Assembly (NCBI RefSeq): GCF_019679455.1
Contig: NZ_JAIEZQ010000001.1
Span: 1,302,001-1,366,000, forward strand
Direction of reading: 5' to 3'
DNA: 64,000 nt
Origin: Nocardioides jiangsuensis
GTDB lineage: Bacteria > Actinomycetota > Actinomycetes > Propionibacteriales > Nocardioidaceae
Shown here: positions 53,064-61,987 of the stretch, one piece after another
Position numbering within the stretch: position 1 is the stretch's first letter
How the letters are laid out: each line of letters opens with the position of its first letter
The notes under the pieces: model-generated
Database searches by the model: none
What the model was told of the DNA's origin: nothing
The model's input: the letters and a program-made list of their open reading frames with translations, nothing else
Program-made: the position numbers and the translations under genes

Positions 53064-53146
53064 CCAGGGCCATTTCCGCGAATCCAGTAGCTCTGTCCGC
53101 GCAGTGCGGCACGATGAGCTGACGCAACCTCACCAGGAGCACATAG

Positions 53147-53692
53147 ATGGTCACTCTCGCGGCACCGATGAGGCCGCTGGCGACTCTCGCGTGGGGGCTG
53201 CTGCTGGTCGTCCTCGACTTCCGCATAGGGGGCGGCGTCGACCTGTTGCCCGACCCGATCGGGTGGGTCATCGGCGCGGTAGCGGCGCACGCTCTGTTCC
53301 GGTCGGTGGGTGAGTCGCAGCCGGACGCGCGGCGGTGGTTCGCTGTCACGTCGGCGACGTGTGCCGCGGCGGTGCTGCCTGCCGTACCGGAATGGGCCGG
53401 AGTGCAGCACCCGATCATCCTCGTCGCGGTCTCGGTGGCAGAGACCGTGGTGGTGTTCGCCGCCTGCACCGGGATCATGTCGGTGCTGCCCACGCGCCGC
53501 GCCACCGCCAACGTCGTGCGGTGGTCCAACCTCGGTACGGCGGCCGCGCTAGCGGTCCTCGTGGCCGGCGCTAATGTGGAGCCCGAGCTCGCGCCGCTCG
53601 TACTTCTCACGGGCGTGGCCGCGCTGGCAGTGCTCGTCTGGTTCCTGATCCTGCTGTTCCAGGCCGCCAAGGATCCCGCTCCGGCGTACTGA
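53147..53692 (+). CDS. multi-pass membrane protein, hypothetical
   Basis: 181 residues, five or six transmembrane helices. It opens APMRPLATLAWGLLLVVLDF, with the loop RIGGGVDLLPDPIGWVIGA and the ending FLILLFQAAKDPAPAY. The D-L-L-P-D-P-x-G-W pattern is typical of an unnamed actinobacterial membrane family. ATG at 53147. Probably a separate unit from its left neighbour (83-base gap). Confidence 0.75.
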   Translation: MVTLAAPMRPLATLAWGLLLVVLDFRIGGGVDLLPDPIGWVIGAVAAHALFRSVGESQPDARRWFAVTSATCAAAVLPAVPEWAGVQHPIILVAVSVAETVVVFAACTGIMSVLPTRRATANVVRWSNLGTAAALAVLVAGANVEPELAPLVLLTGVAALAVLVWFLILLFQAAKDPAPAY

Positions 53693-53719
53693 CGCACGAA
53701 CCGCGCGGTCGCGCGCGCA

Positions 53720-54265
53720 CTAGCCGCTCGCGTTGCGGTGGCGCCGACGGAAGGTGGCCGCACGGGTCCGGTTCTGGCAGGTGAGGGAGCAGAAGCGACG
53801 CCGCCCGGTGGGGGAGCCGTCGACGTACACGTCGGCGCAGTCCGTCCCGCCGCAGGTGCCCATCCGCTGCCCCGAGGCCTGCGCCACGTGGTCACGCAGC
53901 GCCACGGCGGCGGCGGCCAGGACGGCGTCGCGGCTGTCTTCGACCAGCCAGCTCTCGCGGAACGCGTCGCCGTCCCGTCGCACGCAGGGCCGGACGGCCA
54001 CCGAGGTGAGGATGTCGTTGACGAGGGCGCGGCGTTCGTCGGCGTCAGCGGCGGCGAAGACCGGGTGGAGCCGGTCCGCGACGTCGACCAGCGTCCGCTC
54101 GTCCCACCGGACCGCAGGCTCGAGGAACCCCATCCGACCCGACACGTCCGAGGCCGGCGGGTAGGGGTCGCCCTGCTCGCCCGCCTCGAGCCGTGGCCGG
54201 CTGCCCCAGCCGTTGACGAGGTCGACCAGGGTCGCCAGCGGCATCGTGTCGACGGTTGCTCTCAC
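53720..54265 (-). CDS. CGNR zinc-finger protein
   Basis: 181 residues. The N-terminal ABATE-like domain (about 1-125) is followed by a CGNR-type zinc finger: MGTCGGTDCADVYVDGSPTGRRRFCSLTCQNR, with four cysteines in C-x4-C-x15-C-x3-C spacing, and a basic tail RRRHRNASG. Such proteins are predicted stress-related transcriptional regulators. It is divergent from the LysE-type exporter, 96 bases apart, and may regulate it. Confidence 0.88.
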   Translation of the reverse strand: MRATVDTMPLATLVDLVNGWGSRPRLEAGEQGDPYPPASDVSGRMGFLEPAVRWDERTLVDVADRLHPVFAAADADERRALVNDILTSVAVRPCVRRDGDAFRESWLVEDSRDAVLAAAAVALRDHVAQASGQRMGTCGGTDCADVYVDGSPTGRRRFCSLTCQNRTRAATFRRRHRNASG

Positions 54266-54361
54266 CCCTCCAGAGTAACGGGTTATCTGCCTCTAGCGCG
54301 TTGCGCCGCTCGACGGATCGGCGTAACGTATTAGTTCCCGGTTGTGCGTTAGGGAGGCGTC

Positions 54362-54988
54362 ATGCTCGATCCGGCGGTGTTGCCCGGTTTCGTCGCGGCG
54401 GTCGTCCTGGTCACGGTCGCGCCGGGTCCGGACAACGCGTTCATCGCGGCCGTCGCCCTGGACCGGGGCGCCCGTGCCGGCCTGCTCTCGGCCGTGGGGA
54501 TGGCGCTCGGCATGGTGGTTCACGTGACGGCCACCGCGCTGGGCCTCGCCCTGGTGCTTCAGTCGGCGCCGGCTGCGCTCGACGTCGTACGTCTTCTCGG
54601 TGCGACGTACCTGGCGTGGCTTGCCTTCACCACGCTCCGGTCCGCGGGGAGCCGCCCCACGGCCGCGCATCGTCCGCCGCCGGACCGCAACCTCCTCGGC
54701 CGGGCGGTGCTCACGAACGTGACGAACCCCAAGGTCATCCTGTTCTTCGCGGCCTTCCTCCCGCAGTTCGTCCGTACCGGGCACGGACCGGCCGGACTGC
54801 AGCTCGCCACCCTGGGCCTCATCTTCCTGCTCGTGGGTCTGGCGGTCGATGCCGGCGTCGGGGTAGGGGCGGGCAAGCTCGGCGAGGTACTGGCGCCCGA
54901 CGGGCGTGCTGCGACAGCGACGACGCGCCTCGCCGGCCTGACCTTCGCGGCGCTCGCGACGCTGCTGCTCATCGACGCGGTCCGCTGA
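54362..54988 (+). CDS. LysE family translocator
   Basis: 208 residues, six hydrophobic helices. The N-terminal helix ends VTVAPGPDNAFIAAVALDRG (PGPD/N signature of LysE/RhtB). GATYLAWLAFTTLRS and NVTNPKVILFFAAFLPQFV follow. It exports amino acids or related metabolites. ATG at 54362 is preceded by AGGGAGGC. It is flanked by two regulators, CGNR on the left and LysR on the right. Confidence 0.92.
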   Translation: MLDPAVLPGFVAAVVLVTVAPGPDNAFIAAVALDRGARAGLLSAVGMALGMVVHVTATALGLALVLQSAPAALDVVRLLGATYLAWLAFTTLRSAGSRPTAAHRPPPDRNLLGRAVLTNVTNPKVILFFAAFLPQFVRTGHGPAGLQLATLGLIFLLVGLAVDAGVGVGAGKLGEVLAPDGRAATATTRLAGLTFAALATLLLIDAVR

Positions 54989-54999
54989 GCAGGCGCTGC

Positions 55000-55896
55000 T
55001 CACTCTCTGCTCAACGACGCGTCCTCGAGCAGGCGCAGCACGAGCGCGAGGGGCGGCCACAGCGACCGGCCGCGCCGGGTCACGGCGTACGCGCGCAGGG
55101 TGACGTCGGGGCGCCGCAGCCGGAGCAGCGTCACCCCGCGCGCGGTCGGCTGGCCGGCCGGGAGCAGGCCGACGCCCAGGCCGGCGACGATCATGTCCTG
55201 CACGAGGTCGAGGCTGTCGGCGCGGTGTGCCACGCGCGGCGAGAAGTCGGCGAGGGACGCCAGCGTCAGGACGACCTCCTCGTCGGCGGTGTTGCGTGAG
55301 TTCACGATCCAGTCGCGGTCCCGGAACCGGCCGAACGTGTCGAGCGCTGTACCTCCGCGCCGTCCTTCGCCGGTGGGCACACCCAGGCCCCACTCCGTGC
55401 TCCCGAGGGGTTGGCTGACCAGGGTGCGGTCGAAGCGAGCCGGCGCCAGGTTGTAGTCGTAGGTCAGCGCGAGGTCGACGTCGTCGCCGGCCAGCAGCTC
55501 GAGCGCCTCGGCCGGCTCGTGCTCGTGGATGCTCAGCACCACCTGCGGGTGCTGCTCGGCGAGGGTGCGCGCGACCGGCAGCAGCGCCTGGCGCACGGCC
55601 GTGGCGAACGCCGCCACCCGGAGCGTGCCGGCCGGCTCGGTGGTGGAGTCGAGGTCGGCCCGCGCGGCCTCCAGGGCGGCGAGGACGTTGACCGCGTGGT
55701 CGGCGAGGCGCCGCCCGGCCGGGGTCAGCCGCACGCGACGCCCCTCGTGCTCGAGCAGCTCGGTGCCGGCCTCCCTGGCCAGGGCGGCGATCTGCTGGGA
55801 GACCGTCGAGGTCGTGACGTTCATGGTCTCGGCCACCTCGCGCATGGATCCGAGTCGTGACAGCTGCAGCAGCAGCTCGAGGCGGCGTGGGTCCAT
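55000..55896 (-). CDS. LysR-type transcriptional regulator
   Basis: 298 residues. An HTH at about 1-60 (RLELLLQLSRLGSMREVAETMNVTTSTVSQQIAALA) and a substrate-binding domain to about 290 are present. ATG at 55896 (MDPRRLELL) follows AGGGGG; a start at 55917 adds seven residues. Divergent from the EamA exporter with a T-N11-A box between, so it most likely controls that exporter and itself. Confidence 0.92.
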   Translation of the reverse strand: MDPRRLELLLQLSRLGSMREVAETMNVTTSTVSQQIAALAREAGTELLEHEGRRVRLTPAGRRLADHAVNVLAALEAARADLDSTTEPAGTLRVAAFATAVRQALLPVARTLAEQHPQVVLSIHEHEPAEALELLAGDDVDLALTYDYNLAPARFDRTLVSQPLGSTEWGLGVPTGEGRRGGTALDTFGRFRDRDWIVNSRNTADEEVVLTLASLADFSPRVAHRADSLDLVQDMIVAGLGVGLLPAGQPTARGVTLLRLRRPDVTLRAYAVTRRGRSLWPPLALVLRLLEDASLSRE

Positions 55897-55906
55897 CCCC
55901 CTATCG

Positions 55907-55921
55907 TTCAGGATCACTGAA
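55907..55921. promoter_or_regulatory. LysR-type operator (T-N11-A)
   Basis: TTCAG-GATCA-CTGAA, a 5-bp perfect inverted repeat containing the classical T-N11-A core. It begins 11 bases upstream of the LysR start and 59 bases from the divergent exporter start. Probable autoregulatory site. Confidence 0.65.
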
Positions 55922-55979
55922 TGGTTTGTCCATCAAGATCACGTGGACGTGAACGTTTCCGTCCGTGTGTACTGAGGTC

Positions 55980-56882
55980 ATGAGCACGAGAGGCACTCAC
56001 CCGGGCACCGCCGGGTCCGGCGCTGCGATGGCAGTGGGCGCGATGACCTGCGTCCAGCTCGGCCTCGCCGTGTCCGTCGGGCTGTTCGAGCAGATCGGCG
56101 CGCAGGGCGCGGCCTGGCTGCGGTTGTTCTTCGCGGGCGTCCTGCTCCTGGTGATCGTGCGGCCGCGGCCGGCCTCGTTGAGCCGTCGGGTGCTGGGGGC
56201 GGCGGTCGTGCTGGGGGTCGTCACGGCCGGGTTGACCATGCTGTTCATGGAGGCGGTGCAGCGGCTCCCGCTCGGGACCGCGAGCGCCCTGGAGTTCCTC
56301 GGGCCGCTCTCCGTGGCCGTCGCGCGGAGCAGGCACGTCCGGCTGCTGGTGTGGCCGGCGCTCGCCGCGGTCGGCCTGGTCCTGCTCACCCAGCCGTGGC
56401 AGGGCGGCGCGGACCTGGTCGGGGTCGCGTTCGCGCTCGGTGCGGGGGCCTGCTGGGCGGCGTACATCCTGCTCACCCAGGCCGTGGGTGACCAGGTGGC
56501 GGGCATCCAGGGCCTGGGTCTGTCCATCCCGGTCGCCGCACTGGTCGCGACCGTCGTCGTGGGGCCGCAGGGCGAGATCCCGACGCTGACTCCCGAGCTC
56601 GTGCTGGTCGGGCTCGGACTCGCCCTGCTGCTCCCCGTGGTGCCGTACAGCCTCGAGATGCTGGCCCTGCGCCGGATCACCACCGCGGCGTTCGGGACGC
56701 TGATGAGCCTGGAGCCGGCGATCGCGCTCGTCATCGGCCTCCTGCTGCTCCACCAGGTGCCGCCGGTCTGGTCCGTCCTCGGTATCGCCTTCGTCGTGAC
56801 CGCGGGCATCGGGGCCGAACGGACCGGCGCCCGCGCACCCGCCGCGGCGCAGTCTCGTGAGCCCTGCCCCCTCGTGACCTGA
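55980..56882 (+). CDS. EamA-family (RhtA-like) transporter
   Basis: 300 residues with ten hydrophobic helices in two EamA repeats. The second half contains [40 protein letters not shown], close to the RhtA threonine/homoserine exporter signature. Conserved [12 protein letters not shown] in repeat one. ATG at 55980. The divergent LysR suggests induction by its export substrate. Substrate unverified. Confidence 0.9.
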   Translation: MSTRGTHPGTAGSGAAMAVGAMTCVQLGLAVSVGLFEQIGAQGAAWLRLFFAGVLLLVIVRPRPASLSRRVLGAAVVLGVVTAGLTMLFMEAVQRLPLGTASALEFLGPLSVAVARSRHVRLLVWPALAAVGLVLLTQPWQGGADLVGVAFALGAGACWAAYILLTQAVGDQVAGIQGLGLSIPVAALVATVVVGPQGEIPTLTPELVLVGLGLALLLPVVPYSLEMLALRRITTAAFGTLMSLEPAIALVIGLLLLHQVPPVWSVLGIAFVVTAGIGAERTGARAPAAAQSREPCPLVT

Positions 56883-57166
56883 CGCTCGCGGCGCAGGTGG
56901 TCTCGGCTCTGCAGAACGGCGACGCGGCAGCCGTCGAGGACGCGGTGGTCGCCGCGTGGCGGATGCAGTCCGACAACCCGCGAGACACGGTCGGCGGCAT
57001 CAAGGTCTAGAGCGCCGTGCCCGGGCGCTGCTCCTGACCTTGTGAGGGTCCCCGCCCGGGGTGTGTGCTGAGTGCACCCGGCCTGGTCTCCGGGCCGGCG
57101 ACATGACGCTCACCGCTGCGTCTGCCAGCCCCGCCTTCTTCCCTGAGCGCGAAGGGAACGAGATAC
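56883..57166. other. intergenic region with a possible 3' gene fragment
   Basis: 284 bases. One frame to 57010 reads AAQVVSALQNGDAAAVEDAV and ends DTVGGIKV before TAG, helical and plausible as the tail of a lost gene, but without start or RBS. Nothing else is recognised. Confidence 0.35.
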
Positions 57167-57940
57167 ATGGAACCGCGTCACACCGAGTCCCGCCCGCCTC
57201 TGCGCGGGGAGGAGACCTGGACCATCCGGCTCGCCGCGGCGGCACTGCCGCTCGGCATCCTCATCGTCGTCGTCGCGACGGCCATCCATCCCCACCAGCG
57301 CGCACCCATGGACAACCCCGGCGTCTTCACCGAGTACGCCGGCACCGAGGCCTGGGTGGCCATCCACTTCGCCCAGTGGCTGGGGGTCCTGCTCGTGCTC
57401 GCCGGGCTGGTCGGGGTCTACCACGCGATCAAGCACGGGTCCGCGCTCAGCGCCGCCCTGGCGAGGTACGGCCTCGCCGCGTCCGTGCCGGCGGCGGCCG
57501 CGTTCACCGCCCTGCAGGCGGTGGACGGAGTCGCCCTGAAGTGGGCGGCCGACGGCTGGGTCGCCGCCTCGGGTGACGAGAGGGCCACCCTGTTCGCGGC
57601 CGCCAAGTCGGTGCGGTGGACCGAGTACGCCTTCCAGAGCTACTCGAACATCCTCCTGGGACTCGCCCTCGGGCTCATCGGGCTGGCCATGGCCCTCGGG
57701 TCGACGTACCCACGCTGGCTGGGAGCGGTGGCCGTCGCCTCGGGGCTCGCGTGGATGCTCCACGGAGTGATGGTGCCGTACGTCGGCCTCTTCGACTCGA
57801 CCCCTCGACTGGTGGCGATGGTCCTCCTGGCGACGTGGGGGTTCGCCACGTCGTACCTGATGTGGCGCGGCACCGCGGCCCCGAGCGCAGCCGGTCGCCG
57901 GGACGTGTCAGGCGTCGGGCCGGCGGCGTCCGTCGGCTGA
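57167..57940 (+). CDS. multi-pass membrane protein, hypothetical
   Basis: 257 residues. An N-terminal cytoplasmic stretch of ~20 residues is followed by about seven helices. The opening is WTIRLAAAALPLGILIVVVA, with HPHQRAPMDNPGVFTEYAGT as a long extracytoplasmic loop and a C-terminal basic tail. It resembles the DUF4386-like group in layout, but I cannot assign a family. ATG at 57167. Confidence 0.78.
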   Translation: MEPRHTESRPPLRGEETWTIRLAAAALPLGILIVVVATAIHPHQRAPMDNPGVFTEYAGTEAWVAIHFAQWLGVLLVLAGLVGVYHAIKHGSALSAALARYGLAASVPAAAAFTALQAVDGVALKWAADGWVAASGDERATLFAAAKSVRWTEYAFQSYSNILLGLALGLIGLAMALGSTYPRWLGAVAVASGLAWMLHGVMVPYVGLFDSTPRLVAMVLLATWGFATSYLMWRGTAAPSAAGRRDVSGVGPAASVG

Positions 57941-58018
57941 GCCGCGGGAAGGGACGGCGAACGGAGCCGAGGACCATCGGCTCTGGCGTCGGCGATACAC
58001 GTCCCGTTGGCTGGAGGC

Positions 58019-59416
58019 ATGACCCCGACAGGCCACCGCCGTACGGCGCGGCGGCCGGTGTCCCGCGCGGAGCGACCGGTCATCGAGCGGGCCAGCGCCA
58101 CCGACCGTGCGTTCCTGGCGATGGACACCGGGCAGGTGCCCGAGCAGTTCGGCATCGTCCTCCTGCTCGACCCGGTCAGCGGGTTCGACCTCGCCCGCGC
58201 CCGCCGGGTCCTCGCCCGGCGTGCCGCTGCCGTCCCCCGGCTGCGCCAGCGGCTGGTCCGCGTGCCCTTCGGCTGCGGCGCCCCGATCTGGGCCGACGAC
58301 CCCGACTTCGACGTCCGCGCCCACGTCCACGCGGTCTCCTGCCCCGAACCGGGCGACGAGCAGGCCGCGCTCGACGTCGCGCTCGGCGCGATCCTCACCC
58401 CGTTGCGACGGACGGCGCCGCTGTGGTCGGCGGTGTTCGTCACCGGCATGGCCGACGGCCGGGTCGCCCTGGTCGTCGTGCTGCACCACGTCCTCGCCGA
58501 CGGGATCGGCGGGCTGGCGGTCCTCGCCCACCTGGTCGACCACGGACCCGGCGCGGCCGACGTGTCCTTCCCGCGCCCCGCGCCCACGCGAGGCAGCCTC
58601 GCCCTCGACTCCCTCCGCGGTCGTGCCCGCGCGGTGCGGCGGACCGCGGAGGCCTGGCGGCTGCTGCGGGCGTCGATGTCCGCCGACGGGGGCCTCCGGC
58701 CACCGCGGGCCGCGCCCTGCTCGCTGGTCCGGCGCACCGGGCCACGGCGCCGGCTCGGGGTGGTCCGTGCCGACCTCGGGGCACTGCGAGCCGCGGCCCA
58801 CCGGCACGGTGCGACCACCAACGACGCCGTCCTCGTCGCCGTCGCCGGAGCACTGCGCCGGGTGCTGCTGGCCCGAGGGGAGTCGCTCGACGAGCTCGTG
58901 GTCACCGTGCCGGTGTCCGGCCGCCGTACCGCCGACGGGGCGCTCGGCAACATGGTCAGCCCGCTGATCGTGCCCGTCCCGGCCACCGGCGACGTGGGCG
59001 AGCGGCTGGAGCGGGTCGCTGCCGTCGTCCGCACGCACAAGGAGGCCGCGACCGGGCCGCCGCCGATCGCCCTGCTCGGCTGGCTGTTCCGGCCGCTCGC
59101 GGCTCTCGGCGGCTACCACTGGTACATGCGCCACCAGCACCGGTTCCACACGCTCGTGAGCCACGTCCGGGGCCCGGCGCAGCCCCTCGGCTTCAACGGT
59201 TCCCCGATCGTCTCCGCCGTCCCCGTCGGCCTGGGGGAGGGCGGCAACACGACGGTCTACTTCGAGGTGCTGTCGTACGCCGGCACGCTGACCGTCACGG
59301 CGGTCGTGGACCCGGAGCACTTCCCGGACCTCGACACGCTGACCGGCGCCCTGCGGAGCGAGCTGGACCTCGTCACCCGCCTGAACCGGCCCCGGGCGGA
59401 TGCGCCGGCTCCCTGA
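58019..59416 (+). CDS. wax ester synthase / DGAT-family acyltransferase
   Basis: 465 residues, the normal size of WS/DGAT enzymes. The catalytic motif HHVLADG is at 156-162 (HHxxxDG), and the conserved NDAVLV and the C-terminal SHVRGPAQPL, FNGSPIV and VGLGEGGN segments are present. These enzymes esterify acyl-CoA with fatty alcohols or diacylglycerol for storage lipid. The start is uncertain: ATG 58019 sits one base after GGAGG, TTG 58007 is in frame, and GTG 58061 would also preserve the domain. Confidence 0.9.
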   Translation: MTPTGHRRTARRPVSRAERPVIERASATDRAFLAMDTGQVPEQFGIVLLLDPVSGFDLARARRVLARRAAAVPRLRQRLVRVPFGCGAPIWADDPDFDVRAHVHAVSCPEPGDEQAALDVALGAILTPLRRTAPLWSAVFVTGMADGRVALVVVLHHVLADGIGGLAVLAHLVDHGPGAADVSFPRPAPTRGSLALDSLRGRARAVRRTAEAWRLLRASMSADGGLRPPRAAPCSLVRRTGPRRRLGVVRADLGALRAAAHRHGATTNDAVLVAVAGALRRVLLARGESLDELVVTVPVSGRRTADGALGNMVSPLIVPVPATGDVGERLERVAAVVRTHKEAATGPPPIALLGWLFRPLAALGGYHWYMRHQHRFHTLVSHVRGPAQPLGFNGSPIVSAVPVGLGEGGNTTVYFEVLSYAGTLTVTAVVDPEHFPDLDTLTGALRSELDLVTRLNRPRADAPAP

Positions 59417-60248
59417 GCCGGACCACCGGGAGGTTGCCGTCGGTGCTGATCGCGTCACCGCCGCCGTTGCGGGCGTGGTAGCCGGAGAAGTAGTCCTGCA
59501 CCCAGCGGACCGAGGTGACCCCGTCGGCCTGCTCCATGGTCTGCAGGACGTGGTCGCGCTCCAGGTCGGTGTTCTCGCCGATCTTGTGCGTGATCTGCAG
59601 CGTGAACGCGGAGAACCCCACGCTGCGGTCGTAGGTGCCGGCGCCGACCCAGTCCACGCGCAGCCCGCCCGGCATGTACCAGCCCTCCGGGCACCTCCAG
59701 AAGCGCACGTGGTGGCGCCGGGACGGCTTGCCGACGATCTCCTGCTCGAAGGCGAGGTCCTGCCGCCGGGTGAACAGGAACAGCGGGCTGACCGGCGCCG
59801 CCGGGTAGCGGCGCCGCACGAGGGTGTCCCGGACGAGCCGGAACCCGGTCCGGAAGCTCAGGTCGTCGGCGCGGGTCCAGCCGGCGTCCCGCATCGTGCG
59901 GAGCAGCGCGTCCTCCGTGCCCATCACCGCGAGGTTCACCGGGTCGCCCAGCAGTCCCTCGTTCGTCCGTGCCCGGCCCACGAAGTAGTCGGGCACGTAG
60001 ATCTTGGTGAGCAGGCGTTGGAGGCGCGGGAGGACGAGGTACGCCATCACCAGCCAGAGGACCACGAAGGCGAGGGCCGGGTCGTCGTCCTCGATGATCG
60101 GCACCACGAGCAGCTCGAAGATCGCCCACCCGGTAAGGACGACGACGCCCAGGAACACGACCCGCTTCGCGAGCCAGAGGACCGTGGCGCCGGAGCGGTG
60201 CGTCAGGCGCTGGAGCAGCCCGGCGGCACCGTCTCCCTGCTGATGCAT
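59373..60248 (-). CDS. LssY C-terminal domain membrane protein
   Basis: 291 residues. Two helices (about 25-50 and 57-80) precede the LssY_C domain (PF14067-like): AGWTRADDLSF, LFTRRQDLAFEQEI, RHHVRFWR, GTYDRSVGFSA and HKIGENTDLERDHVL. ATG at 60248. It overlaps the acyltransferase 3' end by 44 bases on the opposite strand. Role unknown; the domain often occurs with PAP2-like phosphatases, not visible here. Confidence 0.88.
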   Translation of the reverse strand: MHQQGDGAAGLLQRLTHRSGATVLWLAKRVVFLGVVVLTGWAIFELLVVPIIEDDDPALAFVVLWLVMAYLVLPRLQRLLTKIYVPDYFVGRARTNEGLLGDPVNLAVMGTEDALLRTMRDAGWTRADDLSFRTGFRLVRDTLVRRRYPAAPVSPLFLFTRRQDLAFEQEIVGKPSRRHHVRFWRCPEGWYMPGGLRVDWVGAGTYDRSVGFSAFTLQITHKIGENTDLERDHVLQTMEQADGVTSVRWVQDYFSGYHARNGGGDAISTDGNLPVVRLREPAHPPGAGSGG

Positions 60249-60301
60249 ACGTCGAGCATCCACCCGGCCGGGGCGCGGCGTACGTGGGACCGGGAAGTCG
60301 G

Positions 60302-60662
60302 GAGCGCGTGGGCGCCCCGCTGTCACCCGGCCATGCCACGATCGGGGCTGTGGACCCGGCAAGCTCGGCAGCGGCAAGACGACGCGGCGCGCTTCCGGAG
60401 GATGGACGGGCTGCTCGGGCTGACGGCGCGGTACGACGTCGACGTCCCGGTCGTGACCTTCCCCGACGGGCGGTCGGTCCGCGGTGACGACCGCGGCATC
60501 CACGAGGCGCTCTCCGTGTACGTCGGCCGGCCGGTGACGCTCGCGCCGGAGGAGGCCGTCGCGCACTTCGACGAGGGTCCCCTCCACCTGGTCACGACCT
60601 GGGCGCCGACGTGGTCCGGCCCGGCACGCTGGCGGTGGGGGACGCCGCGCGCCTCGTGCGCT
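60302..60662 (+). pseudogene. MOSC-domain protein remnant with internal deletion
   Basis: The middle frame reads GLLGLTARYDVDVPVVTFPD, then RSVRGDDRGIHEALSVYVG and HFDEGPLHLVTT, the N-terminal half of a MOSC-type protein (PDGR, lid, FDE-P-H-L-V-T). It then jumps out of frame to ADVVRPGTLAVGDAARLVR and a stop at 60662, the normal end of MOSC proteins. The central D-rrFRPN segment with the molybdenum-ligand Cys is missing. Either a deletion or an extreme mini-protein; the first is far more likely. Confidence 0.6.
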
Positions 60663-60732
60663 GAACGTACGGTCCTTGACGAGCGGCGCGGCCGGCGGAG
60701 ACTGGTGGCGACCCGCCACGAGAGGAGCCCCG

Positions 60733-61263
60733 GTGAGTGAGCCGCCCCTGGACCGGCAAACGGTGCACGAGGAACTGGAGCGAGCACGCGCCACCCTGCA
60801 CGCTCTCGTGGCGGACGCCTCCGCGGCCGACCTGCGCCGGGCCACCGACGGCACCCGGTGGACCAACGGCCAGCTGCTGTTCCACATGGTGCTCGGGTAC
60901 ATGGTCGTCCGGGCCCTGCTCGGCCTGGTGCGCACCTTCGGCAGGTTGCCGGACGGGTTCAGCCGCGTGTTCGCCGGCGCGCTGGACGCCGGCACCCGGC
61001 CCTTCCACGTCGTGAACTACCTGGGCTCCTGCGGAGGCGCACTGGTGTTCCGCGGCGGACGGCTGACCCGGCAGCTCGACCGTACGATCGCGTCCTTGCA
61101 CCGACACCTGGACCGGGAGACCGACGGGTCACTGGCCCGCCGCATGCACTTCCCGGTCGGGTGGGACCCGTTCTTCTCGGACACGATGAGCCTGCTCGAC
61201 GTGTACCACTACGGGACCGTGCACTTCGCCTTCCACCAGCGGCAGCTGACACTGGGCGGCTGA
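60733..61263 (+). CDS. DinB-family protein
   Basis: 176 residues, four-helix DinB/mycothiol-S-transferase-like fold. RWTNGQLLFHMVLGYMVVRA gives the first metal-ligand His, and LLDVYHYGTVHFAFHQRQL gives the other two. GTG at 60733, following AGGAG with a gap of several bases. Family members often use zinc and a low-molecular-weight thiol; substrate unknown. Confidence 0.82.
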   Translation: MSEPPLDRQTVHEELERARATLHALVADASAADLRRATDGTRWTNGQLLFHMVLGYMVVRALLGLVRTFGRLPDGFSRVFAGALDAGTRPFHVVNYLGSCGGALVFRGGRLTRQLDRTIASLHRHLDRETDGSLARRMHFPVGWDPFFSDTMSLLDVYHYGTVHFAFHQRQLTLGG

Positions 61264-61335
61264 CACCGGGGCGGCCCGGGCCCTGGACCGACGACCAGCC
61301 CCGGAGCCACGGGGCCGGCGCCGCCGTACCCCTCG

Positions 61336-61623
61336 TCAGCGGCGGTGCAGCATGTGGTCGATCTCGCGCTGGATCTCGCGCTCCCCGATGTCCTGGGCGA
61401 AGTAGACGTCCCAGGCGTTCATCACCACGCCGATCCCCCAGCCGACGATGGGGAAGATCGGCCAGAAGAAGCCGTCCGGGCTCGTCACCGCCCAGATCAC
61501 CACCAGGAAGGCGTTCACCAGGACGTAGACCAGGAGGTGGCCGTGGAAGTCGCGGCGCTTCTTCAGCCGCTTGATCGCCGTGTCGCGCAGCTCGGTGTCT
61601 CGTGCAGGATCGACGTTCGACAT
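61336..61623 (-). CDS. 2TM-domain membrane protein
   Basis: 95 residues. Typical 2TM domain (PF13239): AIKRLKKRRDFHGHLLVYVLVNAFLVVIW, the second helix WPIFPIVGWGIGVVMNAWDVY and a charged tail EREIQREIDHMLHRR. ATG at 61623 after GGGAG. Found next to regulators or sensor kinases in many genomes; role unknown. Confidence 0.9.
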   Translation of the reverse strand: MSNVDPARDTELRDTAIKRLKKRRDFHGHLLVYVLVNAFLVVIWAVTSPDGFFWPIFPIVGWGIGVVMNAWDVYFAQDIGEREIQREIDHMLHRR

Positions 61624-61827
61624 GACTGCTCCCTTCTCCCTCCGACGCTACGCGCGGACGGCCCCGGGGACAGTGCCGTTGGGCCCGACTGCACCGACAC
61701 CATGGGCACGTCTTCCGGGAGCCGGTGGCCCAGCGCACGCGGTCCCGGAAACCCGGCGACGGCGGGCCGCGGGAGGCGTACCGTCAGCAGTGCGGAGCCA
61801 CCCAGGCTTCCGGACCAGGGAGCAGCC

Positions 61828-61962
61828 ATGGCTGACAAGTCGCCCAGGCAACACATGTCCAAGAAGGCCGGTAAGTCCCTCAAGGAGAAACGCGCCGAGA
61901 AGCACGCGAAGGCGGAGGCGCAGAGCAAGATCGAGATCATCCCGCACGGCAAGAAGCACTGA
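61828..61962 (+). CDS. small highly basic protein (44 aa)
   Basis: 44 residues, nearly a third Lys/Arg. KSPRQHMSKKAGKSLKEKRAEKHAKAEAQSK is probably one long helix, ending IEIIPHGKKH. ATG after CAGGGAG. Short homologues are common in actinobacteria, often unannotated. It may bind RNA/DNA, but that is guesswork. Confidence 0.82.
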   Translation: MADKSPRQHMSKKAGKSLKEKRAEKHAKAEAQSKIEIIPHGKKH

Positions 61963-61987
61963 CCACGCCCGGGCACGCCGAGGACGG

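Noticed and set aside
56861-57010. small gene ending at 57010
   Set aside because: Plausible helical sequence but no start codon with RBS and no full domain; recorded only as a possible fragment in the intergenic entry.
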